DNA of 64,000 nucleotides from Teredinibacter turnerae (lineage in GTDB: Bacteria > Pseudomonadota > Gammaproteobacteria > Pseudomonadales > Cellvibrionaceae): assembly GCF_037935975.1 (NCBI RefSeq), contig NZ_CP149817.1:5270001-5334000 (forward strand), read 5' to 3'. This document shows, piece after piece, positions 8,177 through 16,886 of the stretch. The stretch's first letter is position 1. Each line of letters opens with the position of its first letter. Position numbers and translations under genes: made by a program. The notes under the pieces were generated by a model. The model was not told the DNA's origin. It was given only the letters and a program-made list of their open reading frames with translations, and ran no database searches.

Positions 8177-9388
8177 ATGAACCCTGGCGCACATGTGGGG
8201 TATCTGGCGGTGCTTCGAATGCCGGGCGCGCTGCGTAATTTCATTCCGGCACTGATTGGCCGCGGTGCGTTTTCGATGATCACGCTGGTGCTATTGTTCA
8301 GCGTTCAGTACGCGACTGGATCGTTTGCGATCGCTGGCATTGCTTCGGGCACAGGCGGCTTGGCGAGTGTGTTTACCACGCCATTGCGCGCGCGTCTGGT
8401 AGACCGCTACGGACAGAAACGGGTGCTGTCGCTGCTGGGCTTGCTGTTCGGCGCTTTCCTGTGTGTGATGGCATTACTCACGCGCATCCCCGACTGCCCT
8501 CACTGGGCTTTTCTGGGGTGTGCAATTGCTGTGGGCATTTTTGTACCGCCGCTGGGTGCCGCGATGCGGATGCGTTGGAGCACGATCGCCAGCACCCCGG
8601 CGATGAAAGAACGGGCGTACAGTCTGGATGCGGTTGCCGAGGAGCTGTTGTTTACGGTGGGGCCGCTGCTGGCGGTTACGGCCATCCATTTGACGTCCAC
8701 GACGCTGGCGCTGCTGATTATCGCCGGTTTATGTGTGGTCGGCACGTTGGGGCTGGCCATGGGCGAACACGGTCACCAGTTCAATACGCCAATTATTACA
8801 GCGGTCGCTCGCGGGCAACAACCATTGCGCCAACCGGGTTTCCTGCCCCTGCTGGTGGCGCTGCTGGGCACTGGTGTGGTGTTGGGGGTGATTGAAATTT
8901 CTGCTGCCGCCCATGCGGATCAACAGCACGCTACGGCGCTTGCCGGGCTGCTGCTGGCGCTGTTTGGCGTCGGCAGCGTGACCGGCGGATTGGCTTATGG
9001 CCGGGCGCATTGGCGCTGGCCATTGACGCATCGGCTACTGGTGCTAGTGTGCGGCATGGCAGTGGTGTGCGGGTTGCTGGCGGCATATGAGCAAGTGGTG
9101 TTTTTCGCGGTTGGCATCACGCTGGCGGGCTTGTTTCTGGCTCCTTCGCTGATTACCGGTTACCTGTTGGCGGATACGTTAACCGAACCCGGCGTGCGCA
9201 CCGAAGCGTCCAGTTGGGTGAGCACGGCGGTGAACCTGGGGGCCTCGCTGGCGACCGGGCTCGCAGGGCTGATTATCGACGCTTGCTCGATCAGCGTCGC
9301 CATCGGTATCGCCTGTGCGGTCGCCTGCGTCTGCGCACTTTTGGCGGTGCCACTGGCACGCGTAACACCAGCGTTCAATGACGCGTAG
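8177..9388 (+). CDS. Major facilitator superfamily permease
   Basis: The 403-residue product has about twelve hydrophobic helices. The loop between helices 2 and 3 carries a variant of the MFS signature (RARLVDRYGQKRVL), where a conserved Asp-Arg-x-Gly-x-Arg/Lys pattern lies. The central loop is short, and the C-terminal half contains GVIEISAAAHADQQ and GLLLALFGVGSVTGGLAYGR, as in sugar- or drug-efflux type MFS proteins. The start is ATG at 8177 after GGGGAC. It probably exports a small molecule; the substrate is not readable. It converges on the permease gene at 9421, with only 32 bases between the stops. Confidence 0.85.
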   Translation: MNPGAHVGYLAVLRMPGALRNFIPALIGRGAFSMITLVLLFSVQYATGSFAIAGIASGTGGLASVFTTPLRARLVDRYGQKRVLSLLGLLFGAFLCVMALLTRIPDCPHWAFLGCAIAVGIFVPPLGAAMRMRWSTIASTPAMKERAYSLDAVAEELLFTVGPLLAVTAIHLTSTTLALLIIAGLCVVGTLGLAMGEHGHQFNTPIITAVARGQQPLRQPGFLPLLVALLGTGVVLGVIEISAAAHADQQHATALAGLLLALFGVGSVTGGLAYGRAHWRWPLTHRLLVLVCGMAVVCGLLAAYEQVVFFAVGITLAGLFLAPSLITGYLLADTLTEPGVRTEASSWVSTAVNLGASLATGLAGLIIDACSISVAIGIACAVACVCALLAVPLARVTPAFNDA

Positions 9389-9420
9389 GCGAAAGCGCGG
9401 TTGAGCGTGTAAACTCTCGC

Positions 9421-10749
9421 TTACAGTTCCACGTAGAGAAAGTCGTACCCCAGCCAGATAAACAGGCTGCAGAGAATTAAGGTGACCACCATCGCTGGAG
9501 TGCCTTTTTTGAACCACATGCCAGGGGTAATGGCTAGCTCCGGGTTACCGGTTTCGCGGGCGAGGCGCTCGGAAATGGTGACGATATAGACATTGGCGGT
9601 GGAGCCGATATGGGAGCCATTGCCGCCCATGCCGACACCCATCGCGAGCGCCCACCACATCACACTGACGTTGACGCCATCGTGTTGCAACCCCACCAGC
9701 ACCGGGATCATCGCTGCGGTAAACGGAATATTATCGATTAATGCTGACAATATAGCCGCGACCCAGAGTAGCAGTAGCGACGCGGCCAACGGATACTCCA
9801 CAATCACAGGGCGGAAGCCTTCGCCCACCAGCGCTAACAGGCCGGAATGCTCTACCCCGCCAATTAATATGAATAGCGAAATAAAGAACATGAGCAGCGG
9901 TGTTTCCACTTGCGCGGTAACGTGTTCCAGCTCAACCTTGCGCGACATAAATACCAGCATGGTCAGGCAGAGTGCGGCGACCATCCAGGGCTCCCAGCCC
10001 AGTTGGTGGTGATAGACAAACAGCACCACCATAATCCCCATGATCACCAGCGCTTTTTGCCACAGACGGCGATTTTTATAAGCGACCACGTGATCGAAAG
10101 TGTGCTCGACCCGGGCTTCCAGATTTTTCTTAAACAAAAATTTAAGCGCAATCAAAATGCCGAGCCAGGCGATAAGGACCGGTGGGCCCATGTGGATAAA
10201 AAATGTGTTGAAGTCGATACCGGCGGCAGAGCCAATCATTAAATTGGGAGGGTCGCCGACCAGCGTCGCCACGCCGCCGGTATCCGACAACAGGGCCGCC
10301 GCCAGCAAATATGGGATAGGCGATACGCCCATTGAGCGGCAGATCATAATGATTAGCGGGCCAAAAATAATGACCGTGGTAACGTTATCCAGCAGCAGCG
10401 AAATAACCGTCACTGCGGTGCCCAGCAGCACCAGTAGGCGGAATTGCGAGCCGCCGCTGAGCCGGGCGAGCATTTGCGCCAGGTGCTCGAACCCACCGGT
10501 ACTGATCATAATCGAGACAATGATCATCATGATCGCAAGCAAAAATACCACGTTCCAGTCGATAGCCTCCAGCGCCAGCTCCGGCGTGTAAAAGCCGTAA
10601 TATTGACCTAGAAGAATTATCGCACCTGCACCAGCCATGGCGAATTTGGCCCGTTCTACGCCGTGAAAGTGTTCCGTAAAAATACCGATAAACGTAATAC
10701 AGAGGATCGCGCCCGCGTAAACCATCGGGCTGGTGAGTTCTTCGAGCAT
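9421..10749 (-). CDS. ArsB/NhaD-type (ion transporter superfamily) membrane permease
   Basis: This 442-residue inner-membrane protein has about eleven to twelve helices. The start is ATG at 10747-10749 with GGAG 7 bases upstream; a longer frame to 10788 has no start signal. Characteristic blocks of the ArsB/NhaD/P-protein group are present: ITFIGIFTEHFHGVERAK near the start, LLLDNVTTVIIFGPLI, LLSDTGGVATLVGDPPNLMI and the second re-entrant region SALIDNIPFTAAMIPVL with GNGSHIGSTANV. Members move Na+/H+, arsenite or dicarboxylates. The GDPPN and DNIPF motifs fit the NhaD-like or P-protein branch, so a sodium- or anion-coupled role is likely, but the substrate is unproven. No ars genes are near, which argues against arsenite. 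Confidence 0.85.
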   Translation of the reverse strand: MLEELTSPMVYAGAILCITFIGIFTEHFHGVERAKFAMAGAGAIILLGQYYGFYTPELALEAIDWNVVFLLAIMMIIVSIMISTGGFEHLAQMLARLSGGSQFRLLVLLGTAVTVISLLLDNVTTVIIFGPLIIMICRSMGVSPIPYLLAAALLSDTGGVATLVGDPPNLMIGSAAGIDFNTFFIHMGPPVLIAWLGILIALKFLFKKNLEARVEHTFDHVVAYKNRRLWQKALVIMGIMVVLFVYHHQLGWEPWMVAALCLTMLVFMSRKVELEHVTAQVETPLLMFFISLFILIGGVEHSGLLALVGEGFRPVIVEYPLAASLLLLWVAAILSALIDNIPFTAAMIPVLVGLQHDGVNVSVMWWALAMGVGMGGNGSHIGSTANVYIVTISERLARETGNPELAITPGMWFKKGTPAMVVTLILCSLFIWLGYDFLYVEL

Positions 10750-11016
10750 GAAATATCTCCGACAACTGTGAGAAAGCAACCTCATCAAGCGGCTGGCTGC
10801 CCTGGGTATGGGCCCGTCGGCGGAACCATGGGTGTCGCTTTAATGCGGCTCGATTATAAGGTTAACTAATTCACGGCTTTGCTTTACGCGATGGGAAATC
10901 TAATAAAACATGCCCCGCATCAAGTGAAGAGCAATAACTGCCGGTTGAACGACGCGCTCGAAACCGCCGCTTCAAGGTTTTTATTGTGTGATGGTCTCGA
11001 AAGCGGCAATGATCAG

Positions 11017-11409
11017 CTAGGTTGTTTTTGCTGTGCCGCGTAATTGGGCTTCGGAGAGTAGGGATTGTTTGCTCAGGTGGGTCTGGCCCCAGCGCACCAG
11101 TTCCGCCATAACCGGGCGCAATGTCTGGCCGAATTCTGTCAGTTCGTATTTGTACCGGGGAGGCTTCGCCTGGTATTGGCTACGTCCGATAAGGCCAAGC
11201 CCTTCCAGTCGCTTGAGCCGATCAGTGAGAATGTTGGTGGATATTTTCTCGGGTGAGGTAAGGAAATCATTGAAAACCGATTTTTCGAAGAACATCAGGT
11301 CACGCAGAATGACCAGTGACCACCGGTCTCCCACAATGTCCAGTGCGCACGCCAGGGGACAGGGGGAGCGGAAGAAGTCGTCTTCAGTCAGGTTCAGTCG
11401 TTCAGTCAT
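11017..11409 (-). CDS. HxlR-family winged-helix transcriptional regulator
   Basis: The 130-residue regulator starts at ATG 11407-11409; a TTG six bases upstream is an alternative. The HxlR pattern is complete: CPLACALDIVGDRWSLVILR with the early Cys, then the recognition region SPEKISTNILTDRLKRLEGL and the wing YELTEFGQTLRPVM. Members bind as dimers to inverted repeats, often upstream of a divergent gene, and many sense electrophiles or redox stress through the N-terminal Cys. It is divergent from the glutathione transferase gene at 11540. The 15-bp palindrome at 11470-11484 lies between the two genes and is the likely operator. A role as local repressor of the transferase is inferred from this arrangement. 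Confidence 0.92.
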   Translation of the reverse strand: MTERLNLTEDDFFRSPCPLACALDIVGDRWSLVILRDLMFFEKSVFNDFLTSPEKISTNILTDRLKRLEGLGLIGRSQYQAKPPRYKYELTEFGQTLRPVMAELVRWGQTHLSKQSLLSEAQLRGTAKTT

Positions 11410-11469
11410 AGCCAAAATGCTAACATAAAATAGTCACTTGCATAATAAAAGTAACTGGCCTAGCATACG

Positions 11470-11484
11470 CTTGCAATTTGCAAG
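11470..11484. promoter_or_regulatory. Candidate HxlR operator: CTTGCAA-T-TTGCAAG palindrome
   Basis: A perfect 7-1-7 inverted repeat, CTTGCAATTTGCAAG, sits midway in the 130-base gap between the HxlR regulator and the glutathione transferase gene. HxlR proteins bind symmetric sites of this size. A degraded relative (ACTTGCATAATAAAAG) lies at about 11434-11450, nearer the regulator's own start. Binding by this regulator is inference. Confidence 0.55.
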
Positions 11485-11539
11485 TGAGTTTATTTTCGCT
11501 GTTGTACCACTTTAATGGCTTTCTAAAAGGAGCACCGCA

Positions 11540-12175
11540 ATGTACCGGATTCGAGGATTTAATTTCGCCGCCAACACCACCAAAACCGCTTATGTGGCAC
11601 AAGCGTTGGGTGTGGATTATGACTATGTGGAAATGATTGCAGCCAAAGGAGAATTGAAAACGCCCGAGCATTTCAAACGCCACCCGCTGGGTAAGGTGCC
11701 GACGCTCGAGCACGACGATAAAGCGATTTTTGAATCCAACACTATCTGCAAGTATATGGCGCAGGTGGAGGGCAGCGAATTGCTACCCACCTCAGCTTAT
11801 GAAGGTGCGCTGGTGGATCAGTGGTTAAATTTTTTCACCAACCACTTGGGCCGATGGTTCACGGTGTGTTTCTTCGAAAAGCACATCCGCGCTCTGGTGG
11901 GTGGCGGCGATCCGAACGAAGCCAACCTGGATGAAGCAAACGGCTTTATTCTGCAAATGCTGCCGGCCATAGAGAAACATTTGCAGGCGCACCCCTATTT
12001 CGCCGGAGAAAACCTGAGTGTTGCGGACTATGTGGCGTTTGCCTATTTTGAGGCGGGCGAACAGAGTGATATCAGTTTTGCCGACTACCCAGCAGTGGAG
12101 AAGTGGTACCGCGGCATGCAGGCACGGGAAGAAATTGCGCTAGCGAAGAAAAAGATGGGTGTTGCCGGAGCTTAA
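11540..12175 (+). CDS. Glutathione S-transferase family protein
   Basis: This 211-residue protein has the two-domain GST layout. The N-terminal thioredoxin-like domain holds RGFNFAANTTKTAYVAQALG, the cis-Pro block GKVPTLEHDD and the glutathione-binding FESNTICKYMA. The all-helical C-terminal domain holds the N-capping/hydrophobic staple region (ENLSVADYVAFAYFE). ATG at 11540 follows AAAAGGAG. GSTs conjugate or reduce electrophiles with glutathione in the cytoplasm; the class and substrate cannot be assigned. Its divergent partner is the HxlR regulator, and the shared palindrome suggests induction by a reactive compound. Confidence 0.9.
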   Translation: MYRIRGFNFAANTTKTAYVAQALGVDYDYVEMIAAKGELKTPEHFKRHPLGKVPTLEHDDKAIFESNTICKYMAQVEGSELLPTSAYEGALVDQWLNFFTNHLGRWFTVCFFEKHIRALVGGGDPNEANLDEANGFILQMLPAIEKHLQAHPYFAGENLSVADYVAFAYFEAGEQSDISFADYPAVEKWYRGMQAREEIALAKKKMGVAGA

Positions 12176-12283
12176 TACCTTTCCAAGACGCCGCGCCGGA
12201 GTGATCTCCGGGCGGTTCTATCCTGTTACCCACCCCTAGGCTATACGCAGCTAATTGCTTATTTATCCGTGCCCGCCAAACGC

Positions 12284-12934
12284 TTATTTTGCACCCATTG
12301 CAGCTTCTGCTTCCAGTCGATAGGGGCCTTTGGGCAAATCAGCTGCTACAGTCCGGTTGGTGGCCTGGCGGGACAGCTCATAGGTATTGTCTTGCAACGA
12401 GTTAGCAATTTGGCTCACCACCGCAGAGAGTATCGCTCCGGCAATGCCGCCGCCCTGTTGGTTGGAGTTGGAGTCGGAACCGCTGACTCTCGCTTTCCAG
12501 ATTTCCGTGCCTGTTGCTGTATCCACCATGGTTAGCGTGGCGCGCACGATGGTCACGGATGAAACCAGCTGAAACTTTTGTCCCCATTCGTCAATGGATA
12601 CGTACAGTACCGCATCGGCGCCGATGTGCTGCTGAATTTTATCCAGCGCAATGCCGTTCATTTCTGCGGGTGTCGGCAAGCCGTTTTCTTTCAGGAAGTT
12701 ATCAATAACTGCCACCGGGAACACATAGTAGCCCTTCTCCGCCAAGGGGCGGCTCAGGGTGCTCATAAAGGTGTAACTGGCGTTGACCTCGACCGAGTTG
12801 TTCATGGGCGGAATCACCAGAATCGACCGGGGTGCGTAGGTATAAATCAGAGAATTCTCTTGTTGCGGGGCGGTGTCACAACCGCTTAGTAACAAGGTGG
12901 CTGCAAGGCACATTAAAACGATGAATTTGTTCAC
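12284..12934 (-). CDS. DUF799 (GNA1162-type) lipoprotein
   Basis: This 216-residue lipoprotein has the lipobox LLLSGC at residues 15-20. The mature domain matches the DUF799/GNA1162 family: RSILVIPPMNNSVEV, YYVFPVAVIDNFLKENGLPT, the IGADAVLYVSIDEWG block and WKARVSGSDS. GNA1162 folds like TolB- and CsgG-type periplasmic domains and is thought to help transport across the periplasm. It is the last of three lipoprotein genes and its ATG overlaps the stop of the DUF4810 gene by four bases, so the two are translationally coupled. The three together are a known recurring set of outer-membrane-associated lipoproteins; their exact job is not settled. Confidence 0.9.
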   Translation of the reverse strand: MNKFIVLMCLAATLLLSGCDTAPQQENSLIYTYAPRSILVIPPMNNSVEVNASYTFMSTLSRPLAEKGYYVFPVAVIDNFLKENGLPTPAEMNGIALDKIQQHIGADAVLYVSIDEWGQKFQLVSSVTIVRATLTMVDTATGTEIWKARVSGSDSNSNQQGGGIAGAILSAVVSQIANSLQDNTYELSRQATNRTVAADLPKGPYRLEAEAAMGAK

Positions 12935-13308
12935 TGCGCAGCCCTCTCCTCTCGCATCTGCTTCGCGCGTTCCAGCATGCCGTCGATAAACACGGCCGAT
13001 TCCGGAAAGCGGGCTTTTTCCTCCATTAACATCTGTTCCGCTGCAGGCTGATTACCCACCATGGCGTACATCATGCCGAGTTGGGCATAGACGCCTGGAG
13101 CAACGGCTTTGCCTTCGGCTTGAGCCCGGTCGATGACCTTGCTGAGCCTTTCAATCTGCTCGGCAGGCGTTGCATTACCCGGCTTTTTGTAGGAGAGGTA
13201 AATGAGGTCTTCGTAATCGCCCCAATAGTAAAGCTGGCCCGGACCGCGAGTTGCGGTGCAGGCCGAAAGTGCGGCCAACAACAGGCCGCTGATGAAGAGC
13301 TTTTGCAT
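12931..13308 (-). CDS. DUF4810 lipoprotein
   Basis: This is a small lipoprotein of 125 residues starting at ATG 13306-13308, with GAAAGGAT upstream. The longer frame to 13443 would run back into the upstream gene and has no start signal. The lipobox is LSAC at about 13-16. The DUF4810 signature is visible as LYYWGDYEDLIYLSYKKPG, followed by a TPR-like helical pair (VYAQLGMMYAMVGNQPAAEQ, then MLMEEKARFPESAVF). It lies between the CsgG-like and DUF799 lipoprotein genes, 19 bases after the first and overlapping the second. In other proteobacteria the same order is kept, which points to a complex of the three. Confidence 0.9.
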   Translation of the reverse strand: MQKLFISGLLLAALSACTATRGPGQLYYWGDYEDLIYLSYKKPGNATPAEQIERLSKVIDRAQAEGKAVAPGVYAQLGMMYAMVGNQPAAEQMLMEEKARFPESAVFIDGMLERAKQMREERAAQ

Positions 13309-13327
13309 AATCCTTTCGTCTTTAACG

Positions 13328-14032
13328 CTAGAAAATTGTGCGCGACTGCTGATTGACGGCGAGTAACTGCAGCGCTTTGCTGTCGAGGTCTTTGACCATA
13401 TTGTTGACCGCTTCGGTAATCGCCAGATTGAGCACCTTGCCATTTAGGGTAGAGTCATAACCGGCGTTACTGCCAAAGCCGAGTACTTCGCGCTCGCTCA
13501 ATGAGTATTCGCCAGCGCCCTGCACGGAATACACAATTTCCGAGGAAACAACGTCAACAACATTCAGCATGACCTTGGCGTAGGCGATTTGTGTTTTGCC
13601 CGCGCCGAACACGCCGAAAAATTGCTGGTCGCCGACGGATTTACGACCAAATTCAGTGACTGCGCCGGTCACAGCATAGCGCGCGCCCTTCAGGGCTTGC
13701 TGGTTGCCACGTGTGCTGGCTTCAAATTGCAGCTCGTCCAGGTTGTCGCGGTCGACGAGTTTAAAGCGGTTGGTTTGCTGCAGGTGCGTCAGCAGAATAG
13801 TTTTGGCTTGGCTGCTGAGCTGGTCTTTGCCGCTGGAAAACAGGCCGCGCATATAGTCGGATCGATTTTCAAATTTAGCGACTGTCAGGGTGGTTTTTTC
13901 GCCGTTGTAAACTGTGCCGTAGCTTTGAACTTTGGTTGTTTCCAACGTTTTGTGGGATTCAGTAGTGCTGCAGCCAGCGGCGCTAATCAGTAGTCCGAGC
14001 AAGAGCAGGCGCAGGGTAGTGGCTGAAGTCAT
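13328..14032 (-). CDS. CsgG/HfaB-family outer-membrane lipoprotein
   Basis: The product is a 234-residue lipoprotein (lipobox SAAGC at about 17-21). The CsgG-type domain is recognisable from TLTVAKFENRSDYMRGLF, LLTHLQQTNRFKLVDRDNLD, the GARYAVTGAVTEFG block and the C-terminal NLAITEAVNNMVKDLDSKAL helix. CsgG proteins form outer-membrane channels that secrete curlin or holdfast anchors. No curlin subunits are nearby, so this is the CsgG-like member of the CsgG-DUF4810-DUF799 lipoprotein operon rather than a curli system. It is the first gene of the operon; its promoter should lie in the 157-base gap to 14190. Confidence 0.9.
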   Translation of the reverse strand: MTSATTLRLLLLGLLISAAGCSTTESHKTLETTKVQSYGTVYNGEKTTLTVAKFENRSDYMRGLFSSGKDQLSSQAKTILLTHLQQTNRFKLVDRDNLDELQFEASTRGNQQALKGARYAVTGAVTEFGRKSVGDQQFFGVFGAGKTQIAYAKVMLNVVDVVSSEIVYSVQGAGEYSLSEREVLGFGSNAGYDSTLNGKVLNLAITEAVNNMVKDLDSKALQLLAVNQQSRTIF

Positions 14033-14189
14033 GGTGGTGCTCCTTAATTGTCAGTTTCGCAGACCACGCACTCTAGCAAGCCGAACCTGAACCACGGGTA
14101 ACGGTTTGTTAACGGGTTCCACCGTATTTTGGCGCATTGAATAGAGGACGAGCGAGCAGATGCCCGGCGCAGCCGGGCGGATGATATGT

Positions 14190-16886
14190 TTATTCGACGG
14201 CTGTTGCCAAGTTCGCGGTCTGGTGAATATTCACCAGTTGATTCAGCTCAGGTAGGCACGAACCGCAATTTGTGCCACAACGTAGTTTTTCCCCAAGTGC
14301 AGCGCTGCTGTTTGCGCCCTCGGCAATCGCCTTTGCGATCACCTTTTCGCCGACCTGATAGCAGGAGCACACGATTCGCCCTTCATCTTCGACATCACTA
14401 CCGCCGTGCCCAGCCAGTACGGCAAAGCGCTGGTTGAGGTCGCAGGGCTGGCCCAATTGATCGTCCAGCCAACGGTGCTCGGCGACGTCTTTGCCGTCGC
14501 GTGCGACATGAAGTGCTACCGCCAGCGCACCGTTCACAAATCCGGCGGCGGTGTAAAACGCGCGTGCAGAATCGCGGATTTCCACCCAGTCGTTCACCTG
14601 CGGGTAGGCACTGCGCAGCCACTTCGCCCAGTCGCTCTCGGCATTGTGGGCGAGGCGGTACTTGAAGCCCGTGGCCAATAATATTTTGCACCAGTAATCG
14701 CTGGCTGGGGCGAGATCCTGGGTGGTGTGCAAGTAACCTTGCCAGATGGGGTTGTAGGCGCTCACTTTGACGGGAGAATGTTTGAATTCGGGTTGCCCGC
14801 AAATAGGATCGGTAATCGCATTGACCAGGGCGTCGGCCCGGCTGCTACTGGCAAAGCGGTCGTTCCAGTGGATGGGCACAAAGACTTCGCCCCGACGCTG
14901 GCCATCGTTCAGCTTTACCCGGCCCAGGTAGCGGGCACCGAGGTTTTCGAGCACCGCCAGTTCGCCCTCGTTGAGGCCAAGCTGTTTGGCATCTGCCGGA
15001 TGGATATCCACACCCGGCTCATCCATATGGCTCATTAAATGCGGTGCGTTGCCGGTGCGGCTCATGGTGTGCCACTGATCGCGAATGCGACCGGTGTTCA
15101 TGATCATTTGGCCGTTATTGGGCGGCTTTTTGGGGAAGCGCGCGGTAACTGAAATCAGCCGTGCCCGTTTACTCGGTGTGAAAAACCGGCCGTCGCTGAA
15201 CATCCGCTTGGTGCCGTTGGGCGCAGCTGCATTGACCGGCCACTGGACAGGGGCAAGCTGGTTGTAATCTGCTTTGCTGATGGTGGCGAAAGCTGAGATG
15301 TCGAAATCGCGCTCGCCATTGTTTTCAAAAGCTGACAAGGCCGCGTGCTCGCGGAAAATATCCACTGGGTGCTGGTAGTCAAAACCCTGTTTAAAGCCCA
15401 GTTTACGCGCGAAGCGGCAGAGAATATCCCAGTCGTTCAGCGCTTCACCGGGCGCAGGTATCAGTCCCTTTTGCAGCGAGATACACCGCTCAGAGTTAGT
15501 AACTGTGCCGTGCTTTTCACTCCAGGTGGTCGCAGGCAGCAGCACATTGGCGAGTCTGGCGGTGTCGGTGTTGGCGATACATTCGTTCACCACCACCAGT
15601 TCGCAGCGCTCGAGTGCCTCGCGCACAAAATTCGCGTCCGGCATGCTTACCACGGGGTTGGTCGCCATTATCCATACCGCTTTAATTTCACCGCGGTGGA
15701 TGGCTTCGAACATGTCGACCGCTTTTAAGCCCTCCTGCTGCGCCATATTGGGCGCGTTCCAAAAGCGTGCGACCTTGTCTATATGGGCGGGGTTATCGAA
15801 ACCCATATGCGCCGCAAGCTGGTTGGCGAGCCCGCCGACTTCGCGGCCACCCATGGCGTTGGGCTGGCCGGTGATGGAAAAGGGGGTAGCGCCGGGTTTG
15901 CCAATTTTACCGCTGGCCAGGTGGCAGTTGATAATGCTGCTACCCTTATCGACCCCGGAGGATGACTGGTTTATGCCCTGCGAGAACACCGTAACAGCCT
16001 TCGGTGTGGCGCAGAAAAGCTGATAGAACTGCTCGAGATCGGCAGCGGGGATATCGCAAATGGTCGCCGCCTGGGCCACGCTGGGAACCTGGGCACGGGC
16101 GCTAGCGAGTGCCGCGTCCAAGCCCTCGCAGCTGCTGTTAACAAAGGCTTGATCCAACCCGCCGTGATCCGCCAGATAGGTGAGCAGGCCATTAAACAGA
16201 AAGGCATCGGCGCCGGGGCGCAGCGCTAAATGCAGGTCGGCAATATCGCAGGTGGCAGTGCGGCGCGGGTCGATAACCACCACTTTCATATTGGGTCGTT
16301 CGGCTTTGGCTTTAACAATGCGCTGGAACACGACCGGGTGGGCATAGGCGGTGTTGGAACCGACCAGCACCAGCAGGTCGGTTGTTTCCAGATCTTCGTA
16401 ACAGCCCGGCACGGTGTCGTAGCCAAAGGCTTTTTTATGGGCAACAGTTGCCGCCGCCATACACAGGCGTGAATTAGTATCCACATTGGCCGTGCCAATG
16501 AAGCCCTTCACCAGCTTGTTGGCAACATAATAATCTTCGGTGAGCAACTGGCCGGACAGGTAAAACGCCACCGCGTCAGGGCCGTGCTCATCGATAATGC
16601 GACGAAAGCCGTTCGCGGTGTGTTCGAGTGCGGTGTCCCAATTGGTACGTACACCGTTGACTATCGGGTGCAGCAGGCGATCTGGCGACTGACTGGTTTG
16701 GTGCAGTGCCGTACCCTTTACGCAGAGCCGGCCCAGGTTCGCCGGGTGTTCGCGATCACCGCTGACTCCAATCACTGTACCGTGACTCACCTGCGCATTG
16801 ACACCGCAGCCTACGCCGCAGTAGCAGCAGGTGGTTTTATGCTGGCTGGCGGCGGGCTGCACCGCGATTAGGGAGTCGTCTGTCAT
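14190..16886 (-). CDS. nasA: Assimilatory nitrate reductase, molybdopterin catalytic subunit
   Basis: This cytoplasmic enzyme of 898 residues reduces nitrate to nitrite at a Mo-bis-MGD centre. The N-terminus holds the [4Fe-4S] ligands (TCCYCGVGCGV, then GRLCVKG). The molybdopterin body includes DTNSRLCMAAA, VVIDPRRTATCDIA and ITGQPNAMGGREVGGLANQL. The C-terminal 60 residues form a BFD-like [2Fe-2S] domain (CSCYQVGEKVI, CGTNCGSC), which is typical of NasA-type assimilatory enzymes. ATG at 16884-16886 overlaps the stop of the upstream flavoprotein gene by four bases, so the two are translated together. A longer frame to 16997 is overlap with that gene. Nitrite reductase genes are not in this window. 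Confidence 0.93.
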   Translation of the reverse strand: MTDDSLIAVQPAASQHKTTCCYCGVGCGVNAQVSHGTVIGVSGDREHPANLGRLCVKGTALHQTSQSPDRLLHPIVNGVRTNWDTALEHTANGFRRIIDEHGPDAVAFYLSGQLLTEDYYVANKLVKGFIGTANVDTNSRLCMAAATVAHKKAFGYDTVPGCYEDLETTDLLVLVGSNTAYAHPVVFQRIVKAKAERPNMKVVVIDPRRTATCDIADLHLALRPGADAFLFNGLLTYLADHGGLDQAFVNSSCEGLDAALASARAQVPSVAQAATICDIPAADLEQFYQLFCATPKAVTVFSQGINQSSSGVDKGSSIINCHLASGKIGKPGATPFSITGQPNAMGGREVGGLANQLAAHMGFDNPAHIDKVARFWNAPNMAQQEGLKAVDMFEAIHRGEIKAVWIMATNPVVSMPDANFVREALERCELVVVNECIANTDTARLANVLLPATTWSEKHGTVTNSERCISLQKGLIPAPGEALNDWDILCRFARKLGFKQGFDYQHPVDIFREHAALSAFENNGERDFDISAFATISKADYNQLAPVQWPVNAAAPNGTKRMFSDGRFFTPSKRARLISVTARFPKKPPNNGQMIMNTGRIRDQWHTMSRTGNAPHLMSHMDEPGVDIHPADAKQLGLNEGELAVLENLGARYLGRVKLNDGQRRGEVFVPIHWNDRFASSSRADALVNAITDPICGQPEFKHSPVKVSAYNPIWQGYLHTTQDLAPASDYWCKILLATGFKYRLAHNAESDWAKWLRSAYPQVNDWVEIRDSARAFYTAAGFVNGALAVALHVARDGKDVAEHRWLDDQLGQPCDLNQRFAVLAGHGGSDVEDEGRIVCSCYQVGEKVIAKAIAEGANSSAALGEKLRCGTNCGSCLPELNQLVNIHQTANLATAVE

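Noticed and set aside
7249-8283. Minus-strand open frame of 344 codons across the CBM10 genes
   Set aside because: It is antisense to the beta-helix and CBM10 coding regions and its translation has no recognisable domain; the sense frames show signal peptides and CBM10 motifs.
14162-14178. GCCCGGC/GCCGGGC hairpin as terminator of the nas operon
   Set aside because: The stem is good, but no T-run follows on the minus strand, so I do not call it a terminator.
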